From the NCBI RefSeq assembly GCF_014649795.1, contig NZ_BMTS01000018.1, positions 1 through 64,000 of the forward strand: 64,000 bases of DNA. The letters are read 5' to 3'. This DNA comes from Streptomyces melanogenes. Lineage in GTDB: Bacteria; Actinomycetota; Actinomycetes; Streptomycetales; Streptomycetaceae. How positions within the stretch are numbered: the first letter of the stretch is position 1; every line of letters begins with the position of its first letter. The notes under the pieces were generated by a model. That model ran no database searches. It had not been told where the DNA came from and was given only the letters and a program-made list of their open reading frames with translations. Shown in pieces: positions 44,803 through 54,048 of the stretch. A program made the translations under genes and the position numbers.

Positions 44803-44833
44803 TTGAACCTCCCTCAGGGGGAGTTCCTACCGT
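44803..44833 (+). promoter_or_regulatory. MerR-type long-spacer promoter (second copy of the pattern)
   Basis: TTGAAC (44803-44808), 19-base spacer with the dyad CTCCCTCAGGGGGAG, TACCGT (44828-44833). It is the same -35/-10 pair as at 4432-4463. Likely target of the divergent MerR protein. Transcript start should be near 44840, giving a 5' leader of about 100 bases before ATG 44943. Confidence 0.65.
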
Positions 44834-44942
44834 ACCGGTGAGCGCGGACAGCCGATCAAGGACAACGGGGGTGCCGTCCGCGCCCGGGACCACGCGGGCC
44901 ACCGCGTACGGGGGTTCTCGACCAGAGGGAGAGGAAAGATCC

Positions 44943-46469
44943 ATGACTGCGTTCATCCTGGTGTCCGGGACGTTCACCGGCGGTTACGTGTGGGAGGAGA
45001 CGGCGGCGCGGCTGACCGCTGCGGGCGCCGAGGCGCATGCGGTGACGCTCACCGGGCTCGGCGAGCGCCGCGCGGCCGCGGGCCCCGGCACGGATCTGGA
45101 GACGCACATCGCCGACGTCCTCGCGGCGATCGACGCCGTCGACGCGGACCGGGACCTGGTGCTCGTCGGCCACGACTACGGGATCCACCCCGTGCTGGGC
45201 GCCGCCGACCGGCGTGCCGAGCGCGTGGAGCGGGTCGTCTACGTCGACGCGGGCATGCCGATGGACGGGGTGCCGGCGCTGGCCGCCGTACCCGACCAGG
45301 AACTGCGCGAGGAGCTGACGCGGCTCGCCGAGCGGGGTGGCGAGGCCGCGGCCGGGCTGCTTCCCGCCCCGGCGGACGCCGCCGGGTGGCAGCGGTGGGG
45401 CAGCACCGCCGGCGTCACCGACCAGGCGCTGGAGCGGCTGACCCGGCTCGCCGCGCCGCAGCCGCTCGGCACGCTGCTGCAGCCGCTGAACCTGACGGAG
45501 GCGATCGCGACCGTGCCGACCAGCGCCGTGCTGTGCAGCGGGAACGGGGCGGGCATCGAGCTGGTCCAGAGCTTCGTGAACCTCGGTCACCCCGCCCTGC
45601 AGGCCCTCGTCGACCCGCGGGTGTCGTTCTTCGAACTCGCCACCGGGCACTGGCCGATGCTCTCCTCCCCCGTCGAGCTGGCCGGCGCGCTGCTGGCGGC
45701 GGCCGCGGGCGAGGGCCACCGGCTGACCCCCGCCGACGAGGAACTCCCCACCTACCTGCGGCCGTTCCCGCTGGAGGTACCCGACGTGCCGCGCGAGCGA
45801 ACGGGGAACGTCGACCTGTACGTGCCCGAGGCCACCGGCGACGGGCCGCTGCCCGCGGTGCTGTTCGTCCACGGCGGCCCAGTGCCCGCCGACGCCCGCC
45901 CCACCCCCCGGGACTGGCCGGTGTTCACCGGCTACGCCCGCCTCGCGGCCCACGAGGGAGTGGTGGGCGCGGTGCTCGACCACCGGCTGCACGACATCGC
46001 CGACTATCCGCTCGCGGCGCGGGACGTCGCCGCGGCGGTGGACTCGCTGCGGGCCGACCCTCGGGTCGACGCGGACCGTATCGCTCTGTGGTACTTCTCG
46101 GGCGGCAGCCTGCTCTGCGCGGAGTGGCTGGGTGCTCCGCCCGCGTGGCTGCGCTGCGTGGCGGCCACGTATCCGGTCATGGTGCCGATGCCGAACTGGG
46201 GCCTCGGCGGGAGCCGGTTCCGCCCGGTGGACGCGGTGCCCGAGGCGGGCGACCTGCCCATCGTGCTGACCCGGGTGGGTCTTGAGGTGGCCGAGATCGC
46301 CACGACCGTCGAGGAGTTCCTGGCCGCGGCCAAGGACTGCGGGGCCGAAGTGGAGGTCATCGACCTCCCCGACGGCCACCACGGCTTCGAGACGCGCGAC
46401 CCCGGCGACGGGTCACGCGAGGCGATCCGTCGGGCGCTGGGCTCGGTCCTGGCACATCTGAGGGCCTGA
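44943..46469 (+). CDS. Tandem alpha/beta-hydrolase fusion protein
   Basis: 508 residues from ATG 44943 with GGGAGAGGAAAG upstream; a GTG at 44838 gives a longer frame but its 35 residues look non-coding. Domain 1 (residues 1-255): FILVSGTFTGGYVWEETAARL, and LVGHDYGIHPVLG with Asp in place of Ser at the nucleophile elbow. Domain 2 (from about 285): VLFVHGGPVPADARPTPRDW, LWYFSGGSLLCAEW, and DGHHGFETRD as the late His. Two complete hydrolase folds in one chain. Activity unknown. Confidence 0.8.
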   Translation: MTAFILVSGTFTGGYVWEETAARLTAAGAEAHAVTLTGLGERRAAAGPGTDLETHIADVLAAIDAVDADRDLVLVGHDYGIHPVLGAADRRAERVERVVYVDAGMPMDGVPALAAVPDQELREELTRLAERGGEAAAGLLPAPADAAGWQRWGSTAGVTDQALERLTRLAAPQPLGTLLQPLNLTEAIATVPTSAVLCSGNGAGIELVQSFVNLGHPALQALVDPRVSFFELATGHWPMLSSPVELAGALLAAAAGEGHRLTPADEELPTYLRPFPLEVPDVPRERTGNVDLYVPEATGDGPLPAVLFVHGGPVPADARPTPRDWPVFTGYARLAAHEGVVGAVLDHRLHDIADYPLAARDVAAAVDSLRADPRVDADRIALWYFSGGSLLCAEWLGAPPAWLRCVAATYPVMVPMPNWGLGGSRFRPVDAVPEAGDLPIVLTRVGLEVAEIATTVEEFLAAAKDCGAEVEVIDLPDGHHGFETRDPGDGSREAIRRALGSVLAHLRA

Positions 46470-46574
46470 GAGCCCGGCCGCTCCGCCTCCCGTACGCCGG
46501 TTCCCGCGTCCCCCGCGACGCGCACGACCGCTCACAACCGCGTCGCGGCCTTCGCTGCCGTTACTGTGGCGTGC

Positions 46575-47846
46575 GTGGCAAGTGGCAGCCGTGGCGGTGC
46601 GCGACTCTTCCGGTTCGGGCTGGTCACCATCTTGGTGGGCGCGGGGGCGGGTGCCTGCGGCGGCCTGCTGGCCTTGCTGCTGCACACGGTCCAGCATCTC
46701 GCGTACGGCTACTCCAGCGGCCCCTTCCTGGCCGCCGCCGAGGCTTCTTCGCCGTTGCGCCGCTTCCTGATGATGGGTCTGGCAGGAGTCGTCGCGGGGG
46801 TCGGCTGGTGGGCGCTGTACCGGTACGCGCGACCGCTGGTCAGCATCGAGGACGCGATCCGGGCCCGCCGGCCCCGTATGCCCGCGCTCACCACGCTGTG
46901 CCACGCACTGCTCCAGGTGGTGACCGTCGGCCTCGGTTCGCCGCTGGGCAGGGAGGTGGCGCCCCGCCAGGCGGCCGCCGCGTTCGCCACGGCGGTCTGC
47001 GCACGGGCCGGGCTGTCCGGACGGCAGGCGCAGGTCCTGTTGGCCTGCGCCGCCGGAGGCGGTCTCGCCGCCGTGTACGACGTTCCGCTCGGCGCCACCG
47101 TGTTCACCCTCGAAGTCCTCCTGGGCACCTGGGCCGTCGGCGCGGTGGTCCCGGCGGCCCTCGTGGCGGCGCTGGCGACGCTGGTCTCCTGGTCGGTGCT
47201 CCCCGACGAGCCGGTCTACACACTGCCGGACCTCACCGTCGGTGCCCCGGCGATCACCTGGTCCGTCCTGGCCGGGCCGGTCATCGGGGTCGGCGCGCAC
47301 CTGTTCTCGCGCACCTGCGCCGCAGCTCGCGCACAGGCACCCCACGGCCCGGCACTGCTGCTGACCGCACCCGCCGCCTTCCTCCTGTTCGGGCTCCTGG
47401 CGATCCCCTACCCGCAGATCCTGGGCAACGGCAAAGGCCCCGCCGAGGTCGCCTTCAGCACGCAACCGGCCCTCGCCCTCGCCGCCGTGCTGCTGGCCCT
47501 GCGCATCGCCATCGTCGTCCTGAGCCTGCGCTCGGGGGCGGCCGGAGGACTGCTCACACCGTCGGTCGCCAACGGGGCACTGTTCGGCGCACTGGCCGGC
47601 GGCGGGTGGGCGGTGCTGTGGCCGGGCGACTCCCTCGCGGCATACGCGGTAGTGGGCGCGGGCGCGTTCCTGGCGGCGTCCCAGCGAATGCCGCTCACCG
47701 CCGTCGTACTGATCCTGGAGTTCACCGACGCCCATCTCGCCCTGGTCGTCCCGGTGTTGCTGGCGGTGGCGGGCGCGACGGCGGCCGAGCGGGCGTGTGC
47801 CCTGGGGGGCGGGGCCGTACCCCCACGCAAAAGGGTCCGCCAGTGA
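46575..47846 (+). CDS. ClC-family chloride channel/transporter
   Basis: 423 residues; GTG 46575 fits leaderless translation since TACTGT (46562-46567) sits seven bases before it. About ten hydrophobic segments; ClC landmarks: VGLGSPLGREVAPRQ, AGGGLAAVYDVPLGATVFTLEV, and SGAAGGLLTPSVANGALFGALAGG. The Glu gate in GREVAP is present. No cytoplasmic CBS domains, so it is a short bacterial form. Its stop codon lies in the loop of a terminator hairpin (47830-47861). Confidence 0.88.
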   Translation: MASGSRGGARLFRFGLVTILVGAGAGACGGLLALLLHTVQHLAYGYSSGPFLAAAEASSPLRRFLMMGLAGVVAGVGWWALYRYARPLVSIEDAIRARRPRMPALTTLCHALLQVVTVGLGSPLGREVAPRQAAAAFATAVCARAGLSGRQAQVLLACAAGGGLAAVYDVPLGATVFTLEVLLGTWAVGAVVPAALVAALATLVSWSVLPDEPVYTLPDLTVGAPAITWSVLAGPVIGVGAHLFSRTCAAARAQAPHGPALLLTAPAAFLLFGLLAIPYPQILGNGKGPAEVAFSTQPALALAAVLLALRIAIVVLSLRSGAAGGLLTPSVANGALFGALAGGGWAVLWPGDSLAAYAVVGAGAFLAASQRMPLTAVVLILEFTDAHLALVVPVLLAVAGATAAERACALGGGAVPPRKRVRQ

Positions 47847-47861
47847 ACTGGCGGACCCTTT
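47830..47861. terminator. Bidirectional terminator overlapping ClC stop codon
   Basis: AAAGGGTCCGCCAG (47830-47843) pairs perfectly with its complement at 47848-47861 around a TGAA loop. The ClC stop codon TGA is the first three bases of the loop. A-rich and T-rich flanks make it work in both directions, between the ClC gene and the convergent immunity gene. Confidence 0.88.
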
Positions 47862-47897
47862 GCGAACGATCCGGGCTGGATCAACTCGGCGTTGTCA

Positions 47898-48341
47898 TCA
47901 GGAAACCGGTGTCCTCAGGACAGCGAATCCGTCCCACTCGGCGAACCTCTCGAAGGAGAGCACCGGACCGTTTTCATCTTCGTTGGCTGCGCAGATGTAC
48001 GCGGGATGGACTCTTCCCATGGTCAGGTAGTCCAGCTCATAGAAGGCGTCCCGGCTGCTGCAGAGGATTCCGGGTTCGGACGCCGAGTACATGACGAAGG
48101 CCTTGTCGAAGTCCATGAATCGATGGGCCCGCGCCCACTCGACGGCCGACTCTCCCGACCATCCGTGCTGCTCGTAGTTGAACGAGGAGTACGGACCCTT
48201 GCTCCAGGCCAGTCGCGACGGCCCCCAGGGCAGCGTGCAGAGATACTCGTCGAACATTCTGCTCGATTCGACGGGCATGCTGACCGCCCTGCCCCCTTCG
48301 AGCCAATCAGAGATATTTTCTGATTCTGTGTACATCGCCAT
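47898..48341 (-). CDS. Probable immunity protein for the adjacent toxin
   Basis: 147 residues; first ATG 48341, alternative ATG 48335 with AAGG six bases upstream. Acidic, no signal peptide, no family recognised (MYTESENISDWLEGGRAVSM, GWSGESAVEWARAHRFMDFDKAFVMY). It lies 41 bases after the toxin stop on the same strand and has the lower G+C content typical of toxin tips and their immunity genes. Role assigned by position only. Confidence 0.65.
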   Translation of the reverse strand: MAMYTESENISDWLEGGRAVSMPVESSRMFDEYLCTLPWGPSRLAWSKGPYSSFNYEQHGWSGESAVEWARAHRFMDFDKAFVMYSASEPGILCSSRDAFYELDYLTMGRVHPAYICAANEDENGPVLSFERFAEWDGFAVLRTPVS

Positions 48342-48382
48342 CCTTGGTGCGTTTCCCCGGATCGTTCGGGTGATTTTCTTCT

Positions 48383-51300
48383 CTAGTTCCAGGGGAAGTG
48401 GCGGGCGATATCCGCATAGTCCTGGTACTCGCCCGGAATGTGAATGGCACCGCGGGAGGAATCCGGTCCCATTTCACTGCGCTTCTTCGACCTGTCGAAG
48501 TTCTTCCACCAGTTCACATGGAATCCCTTCTTGGGGTCGTCCTTGTCCCAGTCGATGCGCCATCCGCTCTTGCCGTCAGGACTCTGCATTCCGACGTAGA
48601 GCCGATCCTTCATCGGACCGACCTCGCTCATGTACGGAACAGCATCGTCTCCCAGGCCTGCCAGCTCACGCGCCTTCGTCCGAGCGCCTCCGAAGTCCGC
48701 AGCCTCGCTCCATATTTCTTCGCACGGGTTGGCGGAGTTGTGGACGAGGACCGGGGACGGCCCGGCCAGCACATAGTACGTGTGGAGGTCGTCGACCGTG
48801 AGGTTGTAGACGGTACGCGTACCCGGCGAGGCATGTGTGGAGACGACCTCCCTCAGCTCACCTCCGGGAGTGCGCAGACGGTCGCCGGCCTTCAGGTCCA
48901 GCGCACTGAGCCAGCGATGCCGGTTCTCCACCCAGAACGGGTGGCCCGAGGTGGCCTTGAGCGAGCCGGTCGCGTCCCCGGCCGCGCCGTCGGTGTCGAT
49001 GGCGATCTCGATGAGGTCGCTCTTGTCGCCGATGATCACGTCGGTGACCGAACGGGTTCCGGTCTTACCGGTGTCGGGGTCGGCGGCCAGCACCTGCTGC
49101 CCGATCCGGATGTCTCCGATGGCCTTGCGGGTGCCGTCACCCATCAGCACCAACGTCTCCGGGGTGAAGCTGTTGGGCTTCGCCTTCACCTTGCAGATCG
49201 GGACCTTCTCGAGAGCATCCTCAGCCTTCTTGACGAACTTCTTGGCCTTGGCCGATTCGTCCAGGAGCTTGCCGATGCCGGCGAGCCGGTTGATCGCCTT
49301 GACGATCTCCGGGAACTTTTCGATGGCCCTGAAGGCCTTGCCCCAGGGGAGGTTGTTGACCAATGCCCAGAAGCACGCCTCGACGTTGCCCTCGCTGACG
49401 CACTTCTGGATGTCGTCGAAATCGAAGTACTGCTTGAGGAGCTCTCCGCCGATTTCCACGACGAAGTCGGCGAAGCTCTTGTTCGCCAGCTGGCGCAGCC
49501 GCTCGTACTCCTCGGGGGATATCCCTGCGGCTCGGAGTGCCTTCTTCTCCTCGTCGTTCAGCTCGGGGAGGTCACCCTTACTGCTGGCCTCCTTGGCGGC
49601 TTCCTCACGGGCCTTGCGCTCGCGCTCCTCCTGGTCCGCCTCCGCCTTCTTGGCGACCTCGTCGGCCTCCTTGGCGTACTTGAGCGCGTTGTCGGCCGCT
49701 TCCTTCGCCGACTTGGCGTGGCCCTCGGCGGACTCCGCCAGCTTTCCTGCGGCCTCGGCGTCCTCCTTCGCCCGGGTCGCGGCGCCCTGTGCGGTGGCCG
49801 CCTCCTTCTCGGCGAGGTCGGCGGCACCGGCGGCCGCGGCGGCGTGGCGGTCCGCCTCGGCGGCGGCACCCCGGGCACGGGCGGCTTCGGCCTCGGCCTG
49901 GTTGGCGGCCTGGCGGGCCGCGGTGGCATCCGCGTACGCCTGGTTGGCCGCCGCGCGGGCGTCCTTGGCGTCCTGCTGCGCCTGGGCGTCGGCCTGGTTG
50001 GCACGGGCGGCGGCGGCCCGGGCCTTGGCGCCGTCCGCGGCGGCCTCGGCCGCGGACTTCATCGCCGCCGCGGTCGAGCGGGCGGCGTTCGCGGACGAAC
50101 GGGCGGCGTCGGCGGCGGCCTTGAAGGCCGGGGCGACCTGGACATTGGCCCGCGTCGCTGCGGCCTCGGCGGCCTCGGCCGCCTTCACGGCCTCCGCTGC
50201 CTTGGCCTCGGCCGAGGTGACCTGCTCCTGACCCATCTCCTGGGCGGCGGCGGCCACCGCCGCGGCGAAGTCCGCGTCGATGTCCTTGCCGGAGAACGGC
50301 GCGGTCAGCTCGATCGCGGTGTTGGCCGGGTCGGCGATACCGGCCGCGGTGGTGCGGGCGGCGTTGGATGCCTGGACGGCGATACCGGCCTGGAGCCGGG
50401 CCATCGCGGCTTCACGGACCGCGCCTTCGGCCTCGGCCTTGGTGCGGTTGGCCGCCTGGAGGGCGTTGTTGGCCTCGACGGCGGCCAGCCCGGCCAGCCG
50501 TGCGGCCTCGTGTGCCGCGACGCCGGCCCGCGCTTCCTGCGCGGTGGCCTCGGCGGCCTGGGTGTTGGCGCGCAGCGCGGCCGCGTGGGTGGCGGCGGCC
50601 TCGGCCTCGGCGCGGTTCGCGGCCGCGTTGGCGGCGGCGGCCGCCGCCTCGGCCTTGTTCGCCGCGGCGTTGGCGCGTGCCGCGTGCGCGGTGGCTTCCG
50701 CTGCCGCCGCCCGTGCACGGGCGGCCGCACCGGCGGCCTGGGTCGCGGCGGTACGTGCCCGGACCGCCGCGCCACTGGCCGTGTCGGCGGCATTCTGTGC
50801 CTGACCGGCGGCCGTGTTCGCGGTGTCGGCGTCGGCCCGGGCGGCGGTCGCCGCGGTCTGGGCCTCGACGGAGTAGGCGGTGCCCTTGGCCGCGGCCGCC
50901 ATCGACGCGGTGGCCTGCGCACGCGACGCCTTGGCGTCGGCGTCCATCCGGGCCTCGCGGGACTTGCGCCACGCCTCCCGGGACGCGGTCTCCATGCCGC
51001 GCGCGTTCTCGTCCGCCTTGGCCGCGATGCCTTCCTGCTTCTCGGCGTCCGCCCGGGCCGAGGCCGCGGTGGCCGCGGCGGCCTGGGCGTCCGCGCGTGC
51101 CGCGGACGCGGTGCGCGCCTCGGCCTCGGCTCGCGCGCGGGCCGCGGCGGCGAGGTCCCGCTCCTTTTCGGCGCGGGCGCGCGCCTGGGCCGCGAGGTCG
51201 CGTTCGCGTTCGGCGATCGCCCGCTGCTCGGCGGCGATCTTCGCCTGGCGCTGTGCCTCGACCCGCGCCTCGCGGGTCTTCTTGGCGTGCTCCCAGGCCT

Positions 51301-52729
51301 CCTTCTCGGCCTTCTCGGCCGCGATACGGGCCGTCTTGGCGTGGGCGGCCGCATCCGCGGCAATCTTGGCCTGCTTCTCGGCGGCCTCGGCCAGCGTGGC
51401 CGCCGCCTTGGCGTGCTGCTCGGCGTTGGCCCGCCACTGCTTGGCCTGCTGCTCGTGCAGTTCGGCCTGATTCTTGGCGTTCAGGCCCTTGGCGTCGGCC
51501 TCGGTCGCCTCGATGGCGTGCTGCGCGGTCTGGCTCGCCTTGACCGCCGCGTCGGCGGCCGCCGCGATGCCCGAGGCGACCTCGGACCACTGCGTGCCGT
51601 AGGTCAGACCGGTCTCGACGAGAACACCCGCCTGGACCTTGGCCTGCCCGGCCGCGACCTGGGCCGCCTTGGCGGCGCCGGAGGCGATGGTGACCTGGCG
51701 GGCGGCTTCGGCCTTGACGCTGTCGTAGGAGGACAGCGTCTTGCCCGCGCGGTCGGCGGACAGCATGCGGTCGGCCTGGCGCGCCTGTCCGGCCGCGGAA
51801 GTCATCGCGTTGGACGCTTCCTTGAGGGCCTTGACCGCGTTGCCGTGGGCGGTGATGAGCTTGGTACGGGCCTCGGCGGCGCGGGCGGCCTTCTCGGCCA
51901 GGTCACGGAGCTTGTCCGCGGCCTCCTGGGCCTCCTTGAGCGCCTTCTCGTGGGCGGCCCGGTCGTCCGCGTCCTTCTGGGCCGCGATCTGGTAGCCCTT
52001 TTCGAGGAACTCGGCGATGACCTTGTCGTCGCCTGTGGCCAGGGCGGCCGCGGCAGCCTTCTTGACCTCGGGGCCGCCGGAGGCGACCAGCATCTCGACG
52101 CGCTTGCGCAGCTCCGCCGCGCGCTCCTTGGCGCTCTGGTCGTTCTTCTTGTCCTGTGCGCGGGCGATGTCCGCGCCGAACGCCAGGAAGTCGGCACGAG
52201 CCTTGGCGTCGGACTTCAGGGCCCGCTCGACCTCGGCGTTGAACACCGGGCCGCCGGTGCCGCGCATCGCCTCGATGGCCTTGCGGTTCTTGACGTCCGT
52301 GCCGTCGCGCTTGTCCTTGGCGCGCTGGCGCGCCTCGGCCTCGCCGTGCTCCAGGAATTCCTTGATCGCGTTCGCGTCGCTGCTCTCCAGCGCCTTCTTC
52401 GCGGCCTCGCGGACCTCATCCTCCTCGTCGAACTCGGCGTAGTCCTCGACGAGTTGGCGGTCGCGCTCGGCGCTGAGCCGGTCCAGCTCGGAGCGCGGCG
52501 CGGGCGGCGGTGTGGTGCCGGCCTTCGGCAGGGCGGCGGCCGCACGGTCCAGCGTCGCCAGGGCGTTGGTGTACGACGCCTGTTCGGCGCGGGCCGTCGT
52601 GGCGGCAGTGGCCTCGGCGGTCGAGCCGCCCAGGATCGCCAGAACCAGCGTCGCGGACAAGGCCCCCGACGCGGCCGCGGTCGCACGGCCTCGTATCCTT
52701 CCGGCCTTCGGCCAGAATCTACCCATCAC
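48383..52729 (-). CDS. ALF-repeat/coiled-coil/HINT polymorphic toxin
   Basis: 1448 residues from GTG 52729 (ATG 52726 alternative) behind GAGGGGGA. Signal peptide ASGALSATLVLAILGGSTAEATA. ALF-type repeats (VREAAKKALESSDANAIKEFLEHG and two more) run to about residue 260, then an Ala/Glu-rich heptad-like stretch of about 800 residues, a region to about 1190, and a PT-HINT module: NSFTPETLVLMGDGTRKAIGDIRIGQQV...ATSGHPFWVEN...VDDLHTYYVLAGPSPVLVHN. The last 113 residues (EIWSEAADFGGARTKAR, KKGFHVNWWKNF, GAIHIPG) are the likely toxin; family not recognised. The HINT block starts PNSF, with no Cys directly before it. Confidence 0.88.
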   Translation of the reverse strand: MMGRFWPKAGRIRGRATAAASGALSATLVLAILGGSTAEATAATTARAEQASYTNALATLDRAAAALPKAGTTPPPAPRSELDRLSAERDRQLVEDYAEFDEEDEVREAAKKALESSDANAIKEFLEHGEAEARQRAKDKRDGTDVKNRKAIEAMRGTGGPVFNAEVERALKSDAKARADFLAFGADIARAQDKKNDQSAKERAAELRKRVEMLVASGGPEVKKAAAAALATGDDKVIAEFLEKGYQIAAQKDADDRAAHEKALKEAQEAADKLRDLAEKAARAAEARTKLITAHGNAVKALKEASNAMTSAAGQARQADRMLSADRAGKTLSSYDSVKAEAARQVTIASGAAKAAQVAAGQAKVQAGVLVETGLTYGTQWSEVASGIAAAADAAVKASQTAQHAIEATEADAKGLNAKNQAELHEQQAKQWRANAEQHAKAAATLAEAAEKQAKIAADAAAHAKTARIAAEKAEKEAWEHAKKTREARVEAQRQAKIAAEQRAIAERERDLAAQARARAEKERDLAAAARARAEAEARTASAARADAQAAAATAASARADAEKQEGIAAKADENARGMETASREAWRKSREARMDADAKASRAQATASMAAAAKGTAYSVEAQTAATAARADADTANTAAGQAQNAADTASGAAVRARTAATQAAGAAARARAAAAEATAHAARANAAANKAEAAAAAANAAANRAEAEAAATHAAALRANTQAAEATAQEARAGVAAHEAARLAGLAAVEANNALQAANRTKAEAEGAVREAAMARLQAGIAVQASNAARTTAAGIADPANTAIELTAPFSGKDIDADFAAAVAAAAQEMGQEQVTSAEAKAAEAVKAAEAAEAAATRANVQVAPAFKAAADAARSSANAARSTAAAMKSAAEAAADGAKARAAAARANQADAQAQQDAKDARAAANQAYADATAARQAANQAEAEAARARGAAAEADRHAAAAAGAADLAEKEAATAQGAATRAKEDAEAAGKLAESAEGHAKSAKEAADNALKYAKEADEVAKKAEADQEERERKAREEAAKEASSKGDLPELNDEEKKALRAAGISPEEYERLRQLANKSFADFVVEIGGELLKQYFDFDDIQKCVSEGNVEACFWALVNNLPWGKAFRAIEKFPEIVKAINRLAGIGKLLDESAKAKKFVKKAEDALEKVPICKVKAKPNSFTPETLVLMGDGTRKAIGDIRIGQQVLAADPDTGKTGTRSVTDVIIGDKSDLIEIAIDTDGAAGDATGSLKATSGHPFWVENRHRWLSALDLKAGDRLRTPGGELREVVSTHASPGTRTVYNLTVDDLHTYYVLAGPSPVLVHNSANPCEEIWSEAADFGGARTKARELAGLGDDAVPYMSEVGPMKDRLYVGMQSPDGKSGWRIDWDKDDPKKGFHVNWWKNFDRSKKRSEMGPDSSRGAIHIPGEYQDYADIARHFPWN

Positions 52730-52883
52730 GGGATAAATCCCCCTCGATTGGAGAAACAGAAAACACCCCCCGCCCCAGGCGTCACCGCACTGAGGAGCAG
52801 GGAGGACAGGAAAAACGCTGAGAACAAAAGGAGACGCGCGGGAAAGAAGGCGCGTGATCCAGGGAAGCCGCGGGGCGTCCCTG

Positions 52884-52914
52884 GTGCCGGCCGACTGGTC
52901 ACACCGGCCGGCAC
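52884..52914 (-). terminator. Terminator after the ALF-like gene
   Basis: GTGCCGGCCG (52884-52893) pairs perfectly with CGGCCGGCAC (52905-52914), 19 bases past the stop of the gene at 52933. It separates the four-gene secreted operon from the toxin gene. Confidence 0.75.
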
Positions 52915-52932
52915 CCGGAACGGATCCGGAGA

Positions 52933-54048
52933 TCAGCCCTTGACGCGGCTCTCCGCATCCCGGGCCCGCTCGAACATGTCCTTCCAGAAGCCGGCCGACG
53001 CGGCCGCTCCCGCCTGTTCCTCGGCCCAGGACGTCCCGTTGACCTCGGCGGGATCACCGATGCCCTTCCAGAGCCCGTTCGCGGACTCCTTCGCGGCCTT
53101 GGCGATGCTCCGCCAGTTGTCCGCCTGGGCGGCCGCTGCCTCCTGCTCCGCCAGCCACGCCTTCTGCGCGGAACCGGCGTGCTCGGACACCGCCTTCCAG
53201 GCGGCCTCCGCCTCGGCGCGGGCCTTCGCGGCGTCGGCGGCGCCCTTGACGGCCTCCTCGGCGGCCGCCGCCTTCGCGATCAGCTGCGACAGCGCGGCGC
53301 GCCGGGCCGTCTCGGCGTCGGACACGTGCAGCCGGTACGCCTCCAGGTCCAAGGACCCCCCGGTGGCCCAGCCGTACCCGTAGAACTCAGTGACGTCGGC
53401 ATCCGTGGCACCCGGACGCAGCGCCCACTGCGCCGTGACCCGCACCTGCTCGCCCGGGGCGTTCCGGGCGAGCGCGGCGACGAACTCCCGGTCCGCGGCC
53501 GCGACTTCGAGGCGGTGCTGGACGTCGGCCTCACGGCTTTCCCGGTCACGCTTCTGGGCCTGCGCGTAGCCGGACTTCACGAAGGCGGCGCGGTCGGCGT
53601 CCGAGCCCTTCAGCGCCTTCTCCGCAGCCGCGCGCACCACCGGGGAGAACTGCGCGGTGTGCGTGGCCACGACCCGCTCGCAGAAACTCCGGTTCTGCGT
53701 ACGGGAGTCCTTCAGGCGCTGCTTGGCGTACGCGTAACCGCCGCCGGGAGCGATCCATTCGGCGATCGCCTCGTCCCCCCGGGTGCTGCGCAGCGCGTTC
53801 CACGCGGAGACGCGCAGCTCGGCGGGCAGCTTGGAGACTGCGATGCCGTGCACGTAGTCACGCGCGCTCTGCGCGGCGGCGGCCTTCAGCGCCGCCACCG
53901 GGTCGGCCGACTGCTCAGCCGCGGCTGCGGTCGGGGGCGCTGCGGCCCACGCCGGTGCCACTCCCGCCGCCAGGACTCCCCCGCCGGTCAGCAGGGCGAC
54001 CGCCGTGGCCTGCGCGACCCACCACTGACGCCTCACTGCCGGCCTCAC
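52933..54048 (-). CDS. Secreted ALF-like protein
   Basis: 371 residues from GTG 54048, which overlaps the stop of the upstream ricin-lectin gene (GTGA); GTG 54036 is an alternative. Signal peptide WVAQATAVALLTGGGVLAAGVAPAWA. Sequence pattern VRAAAEKALKGSDADRAAFVKSGYAQAQKRD and the flanking ELRVSAWNALRSTRGDEAIAEWI, EQVRVTAQWALRPGATDADVTEF are ALF-type repeats; the C-terminal third is Ala-rich helix. Function unknown; likely secreted with its lectin neighbours. Confidence 0.75.
   Translation of the reverse strand: MRPAVRRQWWVAQATAVALLTGGGVLAAGVAPAWAAAPPTAAAAEQSADPVAALKAAAAQSARDYVHGIAVSKLPAELRVSAWNALRSTRGDEAIAEWIAPGGGYAYAKQRLKDSRTQNRSFCERVVATHTAQFSPVVRAAAEKALKGSDADRAAFVKSGYAQAQKRDRESREADVQHRLEVAAADREFVAALARNAPGEQVRVTAQWALRPGATDADVTEFYGYGWATGGSLDLEAYRLHVSDAETARRAALSQLIAKAAAAEEAVKGAADAAKARAEAEAAWKAVSEHAGSAQKAWLAEQEAAAAQADNWRSIAKAAKESANGLWKGIGDPAEVNGTSWAEEQAGAAASAGFWKDMFERARDAESRVKG

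Noticed and set aside
44838..44942. GTG 44838 as leaderless start of the double hydrolase
   Set aside because: It sits too close to the -10 box (five bases) and adds a Ser/Arg/Gly-rich 35-residue tail; the ATG at 44943 has a good ribosome site.
48383..48770. Intein with splicing activity
   Set aside because: Although HINT motifs are present, the position after a secreted repeat body and before a short variable tip fits toxin release rather than protein splicing; no C-extein is present.
48398..53383. A 1661-codon plus-strand open frame opposite the toxin and ALF genes
   Set aside because: It mirrors the Ala/Glu-rich codons of the minus-strand gene (Leu/Gly/Arg-rich product), has no domain, no ribosome site, and the minus strand has signal peptide, ALF and HINT motifs.
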